NCBI RefSeq assembly: GCF_030532325.1
Contig: NZ_JAUNLS010000007.1
Coordinates: 42,399 to 106,398, forward strand
Length of the DNA stretch: 64,000 bases
Direction of reading: 5' to 3'
Source: Corynebacterium sp.
Lineage (GTDB): Bacteria; Actinomycetota; Actinomycetes; Mycobacteriales; Mycobacteriaceae
Part shown: positions 9,608-18,431 of the stretch, piece by piece
Layout of the letters: each line of letters opens with the position of its first letter
Numbering within the stretch: the first letter of the stretch is position 1
Made by a program: the position numbers and the translations under genes
Notes under the pieces: model-generated
Databases searched by the model: none
The model's input: only the letters and a program-made list of their open reading frames with translations
What the model was told of the DNA's origin: nothing

Positions 9608-9613
9608 TACTAT
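9608..9613 (+). promoter_or_regulatory. -10 box of leaderless rhlE transcript
   Basis: TACTAT followed by exactly 6 nt and then the GTG start at 9620. No Shine-Dalgarno sequence is present. The expected transcription start coincides with the first base of the start codon. Confidence 0.6.
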
Positions 9614-9619
9614 CAAGAT

Positions 9620-11023
9620 GTGTCTGCCTCTCAATCTTCACGAGGTGGCCTGCATCAGGGCGCCTCTGCTTCATCGGTTCCAAGTTTGTCGGTTCCAAGT
9701 TCGTTGGCTCCCGAAACCTCCGCGTCCCCCACCTTCGTGGGGCTCGGCGTCGCCGTTGAGATTTGCGAAGCCCTCGCCGCCCGCGGCATCACCCATACCT
9801 TCGCCATCCAGGAGCTCACCCTGCCCATCGCCTTGGGCGGCCAGGACGTCATCGGCCAAGCGCGCACTGGCATGGGCAAGACCTACGGATTCGGCGTGCC
9901 GGTGCTGGATCGCGTCTTCGATGACGCGGACATCGAGGAGCTCGACGGCACCCCCCGCGCACTGATCGTGGTGCCCACCCGCGAGCTGGCAGTGCAGGTC
10001 ACCGAGGACTTGCAGGTTGCCGCCGCGAAGCTGCCAGTACGCGTCCACGCGCTCTACGGCGGACGCCCCTACGAGGAGCAGATTGCGCAGCTGAAGAAGG
10101 GCATCGACGTCGTCGTGGGCACGCCGGGCCGCCTGCTGGATCTGGCCCAGCAGGGCCACCTGCACCTGGAGCACGTGGCCATTTTGGTGCTCGATGAGGC
10201 CGACGAAATGCTAGACCTGGGCTTCTTGCCGGACATCGAGAAGATCCTCGCTCTGCTGCGCGGCAACCCGCACCAGACCATGCTCTTCTCCGCCACCATG
10301 CCCGGGCCCATCCTGACGCTGGCGCGCACCTTCATGAACAAGCCTGTGCACATCCGCGCCGAATCCGCCGATTCCAGCCAGACGCATTCCTCCACACAGA
10401 AGATCACTTTCCAGGCCCACCGCATGGACAAGATCGCCATTCTTGCCCGCGCACTGCAAGCCCGTGGGCGTGGGCGCACCATCATCTTCGCGCGCACCAA
10501 ACGCTCGGCCGCCGAGGTAGCTGAGGAACTGGCTCGCCGCGGATTCCACGTCGGCGCAGTGCACGGTGACCTGGGCCAGGCCGCCCGTGAGAAATCTCTC
10601 CGCGCCTTCCGCGAGGGAGACGTGGACATCCTGGTGGCCACCGATGTAGCCGCCCGCGGCATCGACGTCGATGACGTCACCCACGTGTTCAACTACCAGG
10701 TCCCGGATGATCCCATGACCTTTGTCCACCGCATCGGCCGCACCGGGCGGGCCGGGCACACCGGCACCGCGGTGACGCTGGTGGGCTACGACGAGCTTGC
10801 CAAGTGGAAGGTCATCAACGACGAGCTCCAGCTTGAGCAGCCAGAACCACCGCAGTGGTTCAGCACCTCACCGGAGCTGGCGGAGGCGCTGGATTTTCCC
10901 GAGCGCATTGAGGAATCCGTGGGTCCGGCGACTAAGGTGGTCGGAGCAACGCGCATGCGGGAGAAGTCCCCCACGCGCACCACGACCACCCGTTCCCGCC
11001 GCACTAGGAGCCGCCGCCGATGA
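9620..11023 (+). CDS. rhlE: DEAD-box RNA helicase (RhlE-like)
   Basis: 467 aa ATP-dependent RNA helicase, expected to act in RNA remodelling or decay or ribosome assembly. Motifs in order: Q-motif region THTFAIQELTLPIALGGQD; motif I ARTGMGKT (an actinobacterial variant of AQTGTGKT); PTRELA; TPGR; DEAD inside VLDEADEMLDLGF; SAT; and HRIGRTGRAG. The tail is basic with a RSRRTRSRRR end, probably for RNA binding. The GTG start has a leaderless -10 box. The end overlaps the next gene by 4 bp (ATGA). Confidence 0.9.
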   Translation: MSASQSSRGGLHQGASASSVPSLSVPSSLAPETSASPTFVGLGVAVEICEALAARGITHTFAIQELTLPIALGGQDVIGQARTGMGKTYGFGVPVLDRVFDDADIEELDGTPRALIVVPTRELAVQVTEDLQVAAAKLPVRVHALYGGRPYEEQIAQLKKGIDVVVGTPGRLLDLAQQGHLHLEHVAILVLDEADEMLDLGFLPDIEKILALLRGNPHQTMLFSATMPGPILTLARTFMNKPVHIRAESADSSQTHSSTQKITFQAHRMDKIAILARALQARGRGRTIIFARTKRSAAEVAEELARRGFHVGAVHGDLGQAAREKSLRAFREGDVDILVATDVAARGIDVDDVTHVFNYQVPDDPMTFVHRIGRTGRAGHTGTAVTLVGYDELAKWKVINDELQLEQPEPPQWFSTSPELAEALDFPERIEESVGPATKVVGATRMREKSPTRTTTTRSRRTRSRRR

Positions 11024-12258
11024 CCAAGACTCCCCGCCTTCGGGCCACCGCGAGAGACTGGCAGATCACCGGCGCCATCAGCGCGGTGTGCCTCATCGCG
11101 GTGGGGGGAGCCTTCGCCACCGCCAACATCCGCCAAGCCGAGCTCGTCCCGGCTGCCTCGCCGGCCGCCGACGAGGTAAAGATCCTCGCCCAGCCACCCG
11201 TGCGCCTGACTGAGGCCTACTCCTTTGAGAACCAGCGGGTCCCTGGCCAGTACCGCGCGGTCTCCGCGAAGGGCCTGCTCATCACCCATGAGGGCGATAC
11301 CATCACCGCGCGCGATACCGCGGGCGAGGAGCTGTGGCACTACACCCGCACCGACGCCGAACTCTGCTCCCTGGGCACAGCCTGGGACAAGGTGGTGGCC
11401 ACCTACCGCACCGGCGTGGGCTGCGGCGACGTGGTAGCAATTTCCGCGGCCACCGGCCAGTACTCCGATACCCGCAGTGCGGGAAGCTCGGAGGAGGTCG
11501 CGCCGCTGAGTTCCAATGATCGGGTGGGCACCGTCTCCGCCCAGCGCGTGGAGCTGTGGCGCTCTGACATGGTGCGCACCGTCGAGTACGGCGACGTGGA
11601 AGCCAAGCAGGAGCCGGACATGCAGCCCAACGAGGACTGCACCATCAACTCGGCGATGACCCGCACGGAGAACCTCGCGGTCACGGAGTCCTGCCCGGCG
11701 GATTCCGAGGTCACGTGGCTGCGCCTCATGCAGACCACGCCCGAGGATTCGCGCAAGCCCGAAGTAGACGCCAACGTCAGCGTGCCTAACGGCGGCGCGC
11801 GCTTGGTCGCGGTGGGCCAGCAGTCCGCGGCCGTCTACATTCCGGGTGAGACCCCCCGCATCGAGGCCTACGATAACGACGGCATCAAGATCTCCAGCTC
11901 CGAGGTTCAGCCCTCCCCCGCTGTGCGCGACGCCGCCTCCCCCTTCGTCGCGGCCACCGCCGACCTCCCCCACCACATGTCTTGGTTCGACGGCGAGCGC
12001 CTCTACCTCTTCAACCCCTCAAACCTCAAGGTAGAGCATTCGCTTGACGACGCCCTCGGTACCGGCATCGCGCTCGGCGATAGGCTGCTTGTGCCCGTGG
12101 CGGAGGGCATCGCGGTGGTTGATTGGTCCACGGGTGATACCGAGCGGGTCATCCCCGTGGATCGCGGTTCCTATTCCGGCCCCGTCTACCTCACTGTGGC
12201 CGGCACCACGCTGGTGGAGCAGCGCGGCGATACCGCGGTGGGCCTGCGCGCTGATTAG
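11020..12258 (+). CDS. membrane-anchored PQQ/beta-propeller-like protein (Rv3212-like)
   Basis: 412 aa. One N-terminal hydrophobic segment (ITGAISAVCLIAVGGAFATA, about 14-33) anchors a long extracytoplasmic domain rich in beta-strand-like repeats with recurring GLLITHEGDTITARDTAGEEL-type blades, as in PQQ-like propellers. Several cysteines (ELCSLG, GVGCGD, NEDCTI, TESCPA) could form disulfides. It is coupled to the helicase gene by a 4-bp overlap, an order shared with Mycobacterium Rv3211-Rv3212. Function unknown. Confidence 0.75.
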   Translation: MTKTPRLRATARDWQITGAISAVCLIAVGGAFATANIRQAELVPAASPAADEVKILAQPPVRLTEAYSFENQRVPGQYRAVSAKGLLITHEGDTITARDTAGEELWHYTRTDAELCSLGTAWDKVVATYRTGVGCGDVVAISAATGQYSDTRSAGSSEEVAPLSSNDRVGTVSAQRVELWRSDMVRTVEYGDVEAKQEPDMQPNEDCTINSAMTRTENLAVTESCPADSEVTWLRLMQTTPEDSRKPEVDANVSVPNGGARLVAVGQQSAAVYIPGETPRIEAYDNDGIKISSSEVQPSPAVRDAASPFVAATADLPHHMSWFDGERLYLFNPSNLKVEHSLDDALGTGIALGDRLLVPVAEGIAVVDWSTGDTERVIPVDRGSYSGPVYLTVAGTTLVEQRGDTAVGLRAD

Positions 12259-12752
12259 AAGTGGCTTTCTGCCCACTGCGCCGTGGCGGGCACGAACATG
12301 AGCAGGTAGAGCGCGGCCACCGCGCTGGCCAGGGTCACCGCACCAAGGATGGGCGAGCCGCCGCTAAACATCTGGAAGGAGCTGGCGGCCAGGATGAACT
12401 CCACGAGCACCACTGCGCCGCGCCCCCAGCGCTTGCCCTTAACAAAGGACCACGCGCCGAGGATGACAAAGCCAAAGACGATAAAGATGAAGATCGCCGT
12501 GCCCAGGCCCACGAAGTTGGAAGCGCCAGACTCGGAGACCATCGACTCGTTCTCAGCGCCCATCAGCTCGCGGACGATGAGGAAGATGCCGAAGATGATG
12601 ACGGCCACGGACTGCACCACAGCAATGCCCGCTGCCGCGAGAACCGAACGCGGGGCGCGGGACTGGCCGCTGCCAGCCTGGCCGCCGCGGTTCTTGGGGG
12701 TGGCGGCCGCTGCGGCCGCGCGCTTTTTACCGGAGGAGTTCGTGCTATTCAC
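12255..12752 (-). CDS. small integral membrane protein with about four TM segments
   Basis: From the GTG at 12750-12752 the product is 165 aa. A Lys/Ala-rich hydrophilic N-terminus (SSGKKRAAAAAATPK) is followed by four hydrophobic stretches: SVLAAAGIAVVQSVAVIIFG, FVGLGTAIFIFIVFGFVILG, GAVVLVEFILAA and LGAVTLASAVAALYLLMFV. The open frame continues upstream, but the Lys/Ala-rich start fits GTG 12752: a -10 box TAAACT (minus strand, 12760-12765) ends 7 nt before it, so the mRNA is probably leaderless. Convergent with the preceding gene, whose stop it overlaps by 4 bp. No specific function. Confidence 0.75.
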   Translation of the reverse strand: MNSTNSSGKKRAAAAAATPKNRGGQAGSGQSRAPRSVLAAAGIAVVQSVAVIIFGIFLIVRELMGAENESMVSESGASNFVGLGTAIFIFIVFGFVILGAWSFVKGKRWGRGAVVLVEFILAASSFQMFSGGSPILGAVTLASAVAALYLLMFVPATAQWAESHF

Positions 12753-12759
12753 GCCGGTC

Positions 12760-12765
12760 AGTTTA
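12760..12765 (-). promoter_or_regulatory. -10 box of leaderless membrane-protein gene
   Basis: TAAACT on the minus strand, 7 nt before the GTG at 12752, with no Shine-Dalgarno in between. Confidence 0.55.
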
Positions 12766-12769
12766 CCTA

Positions 12770-13246
12770 GCCCCCAGTGCAACACCCAGCAGCGGCCGGG
12801 CAGCGGGGCCAATGGGGGCACTAGGATTGTTGAAGGATTTGACGGGATCCAGGTCACCGCACTCACGTCATTTTTTACTACCCTGCAGGTCAGAGAGTTT
12901 CTCACAGGCAACTAGCAGCACCGCCCCGAAGGAAAATCTCAGCCCACGTCGAAACCTACGTGTGAGTTTGAACACTTTTTGCACTGTAACCCTAGCGGGA
13001 AGTGAGTAAACATGCCATGATTCTCAGGTAGCACAAACAAAGAGCCGTTAACACGGTTCTTAACTCGGAGCAAACTTCGAGTTAACTCAAAGTAAACCAT
13101 GGCGGCGTCGACGCTGGCCCGACCTCGAGACCGGGCCCCACTGACCGCAGACCAGTTTGCTTCACCTTTTCACCACGTGTTGTGACTCACCTCGTGAGCC
13201 GCAGCCTTTCACTCTGCTGTCTTAAATTTGTTAGGAGATTTCAATC
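12770..13246. promoter_or_regulatory. long regulatory region upstream of whcE, with perfect inverted repeat
   Basis: No convincing coding frame was found. The stretch from 12840 is more AT-rich than its surroundings. At 13060-13085 there is a perfect inverted repeat, TTAACTCG, then 10 nt, then CGAGTTAA, which looks like a dimeric regulator site. An AT-rich TCTTAAATTTG (from about 13219) and GGAG 9 nt before the whcE ATG lie close to the gene. A 450-bp leader is in keeping with the complex regulation of whiB genes. Confidence 0.55.
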
Positions 13247-13507
13247 ATGGATTGGCGCCACGAAGCTGTATGCCGCGACGAGGACCCGGAGCTCTTCTTC
13301 CCCGTCGGTAACTCCGGCCCCGCACTCACCCAGATCGCAAAGGCCAAGCTGGTCTGCAACCGCTGCCCCGTTGCTTCCTCCTGCCTCAAGTGGGCTCTCG
13401 AGTCCGGCCAGGATGCCGGCGTGTGGGGCGGTATGTCCGAGGAAGAGCGTCGCGCTCTCAAGCGTCGCCGCAACCGCGGCCGCGGCCGCGCCCGTGTGAC
13501 TGCTTAA
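13247..13507 (+). CDS. whcE: WhiB1-type Fe-S transcriptional regulator WhcE
   Basis: 86 aa WhiB-like protein. Cys9, Cys37, Cys40 and Cys46 (C-x27-C-x2-C-x5-C) ligate a [4Fe-4S] cluster. The GVWGG turn and the basic tail RRALKRRRNRGRGRARV follow, giving a DNA-binding arm. The position beside sigH and rshA identifies it as the Corynebacterium whcE / mycobacterial whiB1 group, linked to redox and nitric-oxide stress responses. Start ATG is 9 nt after GGAG. The upstream region is long and carries a palindrome at 13060-13085. Confidence 0.93.
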   Translation: MDWRHEAVCRDEDPELFFPVGNSGPALTQIAKAKLVCNRCPVASSCLKWALESGQDAGVWGGMSEEERRALKRRRNRGRGRARVTA

Positions 13508-13592
13508 TCACACCCATACCCCAATTTCATTACCGGCATCCCTTGCCGCTACAGTTGAATAAGTTCATTCACCCTCAACAAAGGAGTACGCG

Positions 13593-13667
13593 ATGAGCAA
13601 GCGTGGTCGTAAGCGCAAGGATCGCCGTAAGAAGTCCGCTAACCACGGCAAGCGTCCTAACGCATAA
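13593..13667 (+). CDS. 24-aa ribosomal protein bL37 (AURKAIP1/COX24-type)
   Basis: A micro-gene encoding 24 residues, starting MSKRGRKRKDRRKK and ending NHGKRPNA, 10 Arg/Lys-rich positions in the first 14. This is nearly identical in style to the actinobacterial bL37 protein found bound in mycobacterial 50S subunits. AAGGAG lies 6 nt before the ATG and a strong hairpin terminator follows 9 bp after the stop. It sits between whcE and rshA. It is easily missed because of its length. Confidence 0.9.
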   Translation: MSKRGRKRKDRRKKSANHGKRPNA

Positions 13668-13676
13668 CGTCAGCAT

Positions 13677-13710
13677 GAAGGCCCGTTTCCACTTCAGGAA
13701 ACGGGCCTTC
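13677..13710. terminator. bidirectional terminator between bL37 and rshA
   Basis: A 14-bp perfect stem (GAAGGCCCGTTTCC, loop ACTTCA, complementary arm) lies 9 bp after the bL37 stop and downstream of the convergent rshA gene. A second weaker GGGTT/AACCC hairpin follows near 13723-13739. Confidence 0.85.
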
Positions 13711-13811
13711 ACTATTTCTCACCCGGGTTTTTAACCCGAGTCTTACTCAGAGTGCCACGGTGCCACGCCGATTGTCGTGTCGCGCTGATTGTCACGCTCA
13801 TGGGCGTCCAC

Positions 13812-14084
13812 TCAGCTCCAGGAAATCTCCGTGCGGGTGATCTCAATTGTGATGCGCTGGCGCAAAGACTGCGGGGCCTTCTGCCCTGAGCAACACTTGC
13901 GCACCATGGCGCGCACCACCTCTTCGCTTTCCAGGCGGGCCTGACAGCCATCGCACTGCGCGATGTGCTCGCGGATCTCCAGTGCGCGTGCGTAACTGGT
14001 GGCGTCATCCAACAGCTCGCACAGCAACGCCTCCACCTCGGGAGAGTTGCACGCACCGCAGTTACATCCCGTTGCGCGTTCCAT
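13812..14084 (-). CDS. rshA: RshA, zinc-binding anti-sigma factor of SigH
   Basis: 90 aa ZAS-family anti-sigma factor. It carries the H-x3-C-x2-C signature HIAQCDGC near residues 39-46 and further cysteines (CNCGAC at 8-13, KCC later) that can sense thiol oxidation. In the resting cell it binds SigH; disulfide stress releases the sigma factor. The ATG overlaps the sigH stop by one base (TAATG), so the two are translationally coupled at fixed stoichiometry. 90 aa is normal for the family. Confidence 0.92.
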   Translation of the reverse strand: MERATGCNCGACNSPEVEALLCELLDDATSYARALEIREHIAQCDGCQARLESEEVVRAMVRKCCSGQKAPQSLRQRITIEITRTEISWS

Positions 14085-14695
14085 TACTTCTCCTCCATAT
14101 CCGGGTGGTCGAGTCCAATGCCGTGTTCGCGTGCTACGTCCTTCAACGCGGCGCGCAGCAATTTTCTTCCACGGTGCAACCGGCTCATCACCGTTCCCAG
14201 CGGAGTGCCCATCACCTCCGCGATCTCCTTGTAGGCCAATCCCACGACGTCCGCGTAGTAGACCACCATGCGGTAATCCTCCGGCAGATCGTTCATCGCA
14301 TCAGAAATCGCCGAGTCCGGCATTTGCTTGAGCGCGGCCACCTCCGCCGACTCCAAGCCCGTCGAGTCATGGCCCGCGGTGGTGTAGAGCTGAAAGTCAC
14401 TGAGCTCATCCGCCGAGGACTCCACCGGGCGGCGCTGCGCCTTGCGGTAGGAGTTGATGTACGTGTTGGTCATGATGCGGTACAACCACGCCTTGAGGTT
14501 GGTGCCCTGTTTGAAGGAACCGAAGTTGCTGTACGCCTTGAGGTAGGTCTCCTGGATGAGGTCCTCGGCGTCCTGGGCGTTGCGGGTCAGCCGCATCGCA
14601 CCGCCGTAGAGCTGATCCAGCAGCGGCAATGCCTGCTCCTCAAAAAGGCGCTGCTGCTCCGCCTGCGAGGTCGCGCTCGTCGTATCTGTGGCCAT
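14084..14695 (-). CDS. sigH: ECF sigma factor SigH
   Basis: ECF-type sigma factor for heat and thiol-oxidative stress. Region 2 ([26 protein letters not shown] through [15 protein letters not shown]) and region 4 ([15 protein letters not shown] ... [23 protein letters not shown]) are complete and very close to mycobacterial SigH. An ATG three codons further upstream (14702-14704) lies inside a -10-like TAGGAT (minus strand, 14703-14708). The ATG at 14693-14695, 7 nt after that box, is the likelier leaderless start and gives 203 aa. Followed by rshA with 1-bp overlap. Confidence 0.92.
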   Translation of the reverse strand: MATDTTSATSQAEQQRLFEEQALPLLDQLYGGAMRLTRNAQDAEDLIQETYLKAYSNFGSFKQGTNLKAWLYRIMTNTYINSYRKAQRRPVESSADELSDFQLYTTAGHDSTGLESAEVAALKQMPDSAISDAMNDLPEDYRMVVYYADVVGLAYKEIAEVMGTPLGTVMSRLHRGRKLLRAALKDVAREHGIGLDHPDMEEK

Positions 14696-14767
14696 GCGTT
14701 CCATCCTAGCGCCTTGCTCCCACCCTTCCGCCTGGCGCCTACCTCCTGCGGACTAGGCTTGGCAAAC

Positions 14768-15271
14768 ATGGCAAAGAAAGCTCCCAAGGCCGCTACCCCA
14801 GCGCTGAAGATCCTGGAAGAGGCAGGCATCGAGCACCGTGTGTCCACCTTCGACGGCGGGCATGATCACTTTGGCGATACCGCCGTGGCCGCACTCGGCG
14901 TCGACGCCGACCGCATCTTCAAGACCCTCGTCATCGATCTCAGCGCCGGGGTGGGGCCCAAGCGCCAGCTCGCCGTGTGCGTTCTGCCGGTCAGCCACCA
15001 GCTCAGCCTGAAGAAGGCCGCCGCTGCCCTCGGCGTGTCCAAGGCCACGATGGCCGCGCCTGCTGATGCCTCCCGCTCCTCCGGCTACATCCCCGGCGGC
15101 ATCTCCCCACTGGGGCACAAGAACGTGCTGCCCACCGCCGTCGATGAGACCGCGCTGTGCTGGGACACCATCTTCTTCTCCGGCGGCAAGCGCGGACTGG
15201 ACATCGAGATGCGCGCGGAGGACCTCCAGCAGGTGCTCGATCTCAACTTCGTCGATCTGCTCGCGCTCTAG
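14768..15271 (+). CDS. ybaK: Cys-tRNA(Pro) deacylase YbaK/EbsC
   Basis: 167 aa trans-editing protein that hydrolyses Cys-tRNA(Pro). The family pattern is visible: ALKILEEAGIEHRV, HDHFGDTAVAALGVDADRIFKTLVIDL with the catalytic-site Lys, LAVCVLPVSHQLSLKKAA, and the C-terminal SSGYIPGGISPLGHK. The frame stays open far upstream, but the ATG at 14768 starts the domain. A TAGGCT -10 box (14754-14759) lies 8 nt before it, indicating a leaderless mRNA divergent from sigH. Confidence 0.9.
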   Translation: MAKKAPKAATPALKILEEAGIEHRVSTFDGGHDHFGDTAVAALGVDADRIFKTLVIDLSAGVGPKRQLAVCVLPVSHQLSLKKAAAALGVSKATMAAPADASRSSGYIPGGISPLGHKNVLPTAVDETALCWDTIFFSGGKRGLDIEMRAEDLQQVLDLNFVDLLAL

Positions 15272-15293
15272 TTCCTCAGCCCACGAGCACAGT

Positions 15294-15325
15294 ACTAGAA
15301 CAAGCCCTCACTAGAACAAGCCCTC
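15294..15325. repeat. 16-bp perfect tandem duplication across the yedK stop codon
   Basis: ACTAGAACAAGCCCTC occurs twice back to back (15294-15309 and 15310-15325). The copy nearer the gene holds its last codons and TAG stop; the outer copy repeats them. Confidence 0.95.
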
Positions 15326-15982
15326 TGGCTCCGCGGGCTCAATGAGCTCCGGGTAGTCGTTGCGCACGTTGCCCACCGCGGGATCCGCCGGCACCCAGTG
15401 GAAGCCGCGCACGGAACTCGGCTCGGTGAGGGCCTCCCCCGCCAGCCAGGGCGCAATCTCCTCCTGGGTGAGGAACTTGGGCAGCCTGTGGTGCAGCCAG
15501 GCCATCTCTTCGGTGGCGGCGGTGGTCAGCATCGTCGCCGAGAGCCTGTCCGCGCCGGTATCCCACAGGCCTGCGGCCCACAGCATGCCCTCCGGCCCGG
15601 TGACGTAGTAGGGCTGCTTCGTGGGCTTGCCTCCCTCCTCGGGCTCCTGGGCATGCCACTCGTAGTAGCCGTCCAGCGGGATCACGCAGCGGTTGCGCGC
15701 AAAGGCAGTGCGGAAGGAAGGCTTGGTGGCCACGGTCTCCGCGCGGGCGTTGAACAGCGGTGGGCCGTCGAGATTCTTCTTCCAGTGCGGCAGCAAGCCC
15801 CAGCGCGCCGGCTCCACCCGCGCTATCGCCTCCTGCACGCGCACGATGGCAATCGGCTGAGTGGGCGCGATGTTGTAGCGCGCCGGCGGCAGGCCCTCCG
15901 GGGTCTGTACCTCCTCGATGTCCTCCCAGCCGGCGACCTCCTGCGCAAGGGACTCGCTGAACAAAACAAATCTTCCGCACAT
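15311..15982 (-). CDS. yedK: SOS-response-associated peptidase family protein (HMCES/YedK)
   Basis: 223 aa SRAP-domain protein that forms a thiazolidine crosslink to abasic sites in single-stranded DNA. Catalytic Cys2 is exposed after Met removal (MCGRFVLF). Asn and Glu active-site positions lie in [13 protein letters not shown] and [14 protein letters not shown], and the conserved histidine lies in the MAWLHHRLP segment. Family length is usual. The ATG at 15980-15982 is 7 nt from a -10-like CATAAT that overlaps the aroA -10 on the other strand, so the transcript is probably leaderless. Confidence 0.92.
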   Translation of the reverse strand: MCGRFVLFSESLAQEVAGWEDIEEVQTPEGLPPARYNIAPTQPIAIVRVQEAIARVEPARWGLLPHWKKNLDGPPLFNARAETVATKPSFRTAFARNRCVIPLDGYYEWHAQEPEEGGKPTKQPYYVTGPEGMLWAAGLWDTGADRLSATMLTTAATEEMAWLHHRLPKFLTQEEIAPWLAGEALTEPSSVRGFHWVPADPAVGNVRNDYPELIEPAEPEGLF

Positions 15983-15988
15983 GCCCCT

Positions 15989-15995
15989 TATTATG
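15989..15995. promoter_or_regulatory. shared bidirectional -10 element for yedK and aroA
   Basis: TATTAT (15989-15994) is 7 nt before the aroA ATG at 16002. CATAAT on the minus strand (15995-15990) is 7 nt before the yedK ATG at 15982. The predicted start sites are 20 bp apart and diverge from one symmetric AT-rich core. Confidence 0.6.
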
Positions 15996-16001
15996 GACTA
16001 C

Positions 16002-17294
16002 ATGTCTGAATTCTGGAGTGCTCCGCTGGCGCGCGGCCCGCTGTCCTGGACCCAGCGCGTGCCGGGCTCAAAGTCGATCACCAACCGCGCCTACATCCTC
16101 GCCGCGCTGGCTGACTCGCCCTCGACCCTCCACCGCCCACTGCTCTCCCGCGATACCCAGCTCATGGAGGCCGCGCTGAGCACCATGGGTGTCACCTTCA
16201 CCCACTCCGGGCAGGGCACCGAGGATGCCTCTGTGCACATCGTGCCCGGGCCGTTGAGCGGCGCCGAGGTGGATTGCGGCCTGGCCGGCACCGTCATGCG
16301 CTTCTTGCCGCCGCTGGCCGCGCTGGCCAGCGGCCCGGTGCACTTCGACGGCGACGCTCACGCCCGCACCCGCCCCATGGCCCCGCTGCTGGGCGCGCTG
16401 CGTGATCTCGGCGTCGAGATCGCCACCCACGGCGAGGGCGAGGGCCTGCCCTTCACCGTCTCCTCCACCGGAGTGCCCACCGGCGGCACGGTCACCGTGG
16501 ACGCCTCCGGCTCCTCCCAATTCGTCTCCGGCCTGCTGCTTTCGGCAGCGCGCTACCGCGAGGGCATGACCGTGGTGCACCGCGGCGGGCCGCTGCCCTC
16601 AATGCCGCACATCGAGATGACCTGTGAGATGCTGCGCGATGCGGGGGTACGGGTGGACGTCGCCAAGCACGGCGATTCCTGGACCGTGCACCCCGGCCCC
16701 ATTGCCGGGCGCGACTGGCACATCGAGCCGGATCTCTCCAACGCCACGCCGTTTCTGGCCGCCGCGGCCGTCGCCGGTGGCACGGTGAGCATCCCGGATT
16801 GGCCGGAGCACACCACCCAGCCTGGCGATGCCTTCCGCGAGCTCCTCACCCGCTTCGGCGCCACCGTGCGGCGCGAGGGCACCACGCTGCACGTGACCGG
16901 ACCCGCCGAGGGCCGCCTGCACGGGCTCACCGCCGACATGAGCGATATCGGCGAGCTCACCCCCACCGTTGCCGCGCTGTGCGCGCTGGCGGAGTCCCCC
17001 TCGCGCCTGACAGGCATTGCGCACCTGCGCGGGCACGAGACCGACCGGCTTGCCGCCCTGGCCAGGGAGATCAACGCGCTGGGCGGTGAGGTCACCGAGC
17101 TTGACGACGGTCTCTCCATCACCCCCGCCCCACTGCACGGCGGTGAATGGCACTCCTACGCCGATCACCGCATGGCCACCGCCGGCGCCATTATCGGCCT
17201 GCGCGTGCCCGGCGTTGAGGTCGAGGACATCGGGACCACCGCGAAGACCCTGCCCGGCTTTGCCGGAATGTGGGAGGCGATGATTCGTGGCTAG
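16002..17294 (+). CDS. aroA: 3-phosphoshikimate 1-carboxyvinyltransferase (EPSP synthase)
   Basis: Transfers enolpyruvyl from PEP to shikimate-3-phosphate in aromatic amino acid synthesis. 430 aa, as usual in corynebacteria. Motifs: [16 protein letters not shown] at the N-terminus; [15 protein letters not shown] (the LxGNAGTAMR equivalent in a divergent actinobacterial form); [29 protein letters not shown]; and [19 protein letters not shown]. ATGs at 15981 and 15993 are in frame, but 16002 sits 7 nt after a TATTAT -10 box, so 16002 is preferred. Ends with an 8-bp overlap with rsgA. Confidence 0.93.
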   Translation: MSEFWSAPLARGPLSWTQRVPGSKSITNRAYILAALADSPSTLHRPLLSRDTQLMEAALSTMGVTFTHSGQGTEDASVHIVPGPLSGAEVDCGLAGTVMRFLPPLAALASGPVHFDGDAHARTRPMAPLLGALRDLGVEIATHGEGEGLPFTVSSTGVPTGGTVTVDASGSSQFVSGLLLSAARYREGMTVVHRGGPLPSMPHIEMTCEMLRDAGVRVDVAKHGDSWTVHPGPIAGRDWHIEPDLSNATPFLAAAAVAGGTVSIPDWPEHTTQPGDAFRELLTRFGATVRREGTTLHVTGPAEGRLHGLTADMSDIGELTPTVAALCALAESPSRLTGIAHLRGHETDRLAALAREINALGGEVTELDDGLSITPAPLHGGEWHSYADHRMATAGAIIGLRVPGVEVEDIGTTAKTLPGFAGMWEAMIRG

Positions 17295-18306
17295 GAGCGC
17301 GCGTTCCTATGACGAATCAGACGTGCGCATCCGCCCGGGCAAGGGCTCGCGGCCGCGCACGAAGGACCGTCCCAAGCACAAGGACGCAAAGTTCGGCATG
17401 GTGGTCACCAAAGACCGCGGACGCTGGGGCGTTGCGCTTGACGATGGCCCCCTCGTCACCGCCATGCGCGCCCGCGAGATGGGCCGCACCGCGGTTGAGG
17501 TCGGAGACCGCGTCGGGGTGGTCGGCGATACTTCGGGGCGCAAGGATACCTTGGCGCGCATCGTAAAACTTGAGGAGCGCACCTCCGTGCTGCGGCGCAC
17601 CGCGGACGATACCGATCCTTATGAGCGCATCGTGGTGGCGAACGCGGATCAGATGCTCATCGTCACCGCCGTGGCCGATCCGCCACCGCGCGCCGGCTTT
17701 GTGGAGCGCGCCCTCATCGCCGCCTTTGTGGGCAACGTGCACCCAATTCTCTGCCTGACTAAGACGGATCTCACGGATCCGACTCCCTTTGCTGAGGAGT
17801 TCGCTGACCTGGATGTCTCCGTGGTATACGCCGGGGTGGATGACACCCTCGACTCCGTGCGCGCGGCCATCGACGGCCATGTCACCGCGCTCATCGGCCA
17901 CTCCGGTGTGGGTAAGTCCACGCTGGTCAACCGGCTCGTTCCGGACGCCGACCGGGAAACCGGCGAAGTCTCCGCCGTGGGCAAGGGCCGGCACACCTCC
18001 ACGCAGTCGGTGGCCCTGCGGCTGCCACCCGAGGATTTCTCCCACGGCGGCTGGATCATCGATACCCCCGGCATTCGCTCCTTCGGCCTCGCCCATGTGG
18101 AGGCCGATACCATCCTGAGCGTGTTCAGCGATCTCGCCGAGGCCATCGACTACTGCCCGCGCGGGTGCACCCACGCGGGCCCGCCGGCGGATCCCGAGTG
18201 CGGCCTAGACCTCCACATCGAGGAGGGCACTGCCACCGCCCGCCGCCGCGACGCCGTGCGCAAGCTGCTCGCGGCGCTGCGCACCAACGTGGACTGGGAG
18301 CAGTAG
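17287..18306 (+). CDS. rsgA: ribosome small-subunit-dependent GTPase RsgA
   Basis: Circularly permuted GTPase for 30S maturation, 339 aa. An OB-fold N-terminal domain (about 40-110) precedes the G-domain with G4 CLTKTDL, then G1 [13 protein letters not shown], then G3 DTPGIRSFG, the permuted order. The C-terminal zinc knuckle is [17 protein letters not shown]. The basic N-terminus ([13 protein letters not shown]) fits rRNA contact. The GTG start at 17287 overlaps the aroA end by 8 bp, indicating coupling. The aroA-rsgA pair is conserved in actinobacteria. Confidence 0.92.
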   Translation: MARSARSYDESDVRIRPGKGSRPRTKDRPKHKDAKFGMVVTKDRGRWGVALDDGPLVTAMRAREMGRTAVEVGDRVGVVGDTSGRKDTLARIVKLEERTSVLRRTADDTDPYERIVVANADQMLIVTAVADPPPRAGFVERALIAAFVGNVHPILCLTKTDLTDPTPFAEEFADLDVSVVYAGVDDTLDSVRAAIDGHVTALIGHSGVGKSTLVNRLVPDADRETGEVSAVGKGRHTSTQSVALRLPPEDFSHGGWIIDTPGIRSFGLAHVEADTILSVFSDLAEAIDYCPRGCTHAGPPADPECGLDLHIEEGTATARRRDAVRKLLAALRTNVDWEQ

Positions 18307-18358
18307 GCCTCGCTCCACAGCCCACAATCTCCCAGCTTCACAATCCCACCCCAAACGC

Positions 18359-18418
18359 GGCCTCCGAAGGCCTCTCATTACAGTCTCTCGATGGCTGCCT
18401 TCCGGGATGATTCCCGGA
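18359..18418. terminator. tandem hairpins between convergent rsgA and secreted-protein gene
   Basis: GGCCT-CCGA-AGGCC at 18359-18372 and TCCGGGA-TGAT-TCCCGGA at 18401-18418. There is no long T-run, so function as terminator is inferred from the convergent position. Confidence 0.5.
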
Positions 18419-18431
18419 GAGCTTTTGAGAG

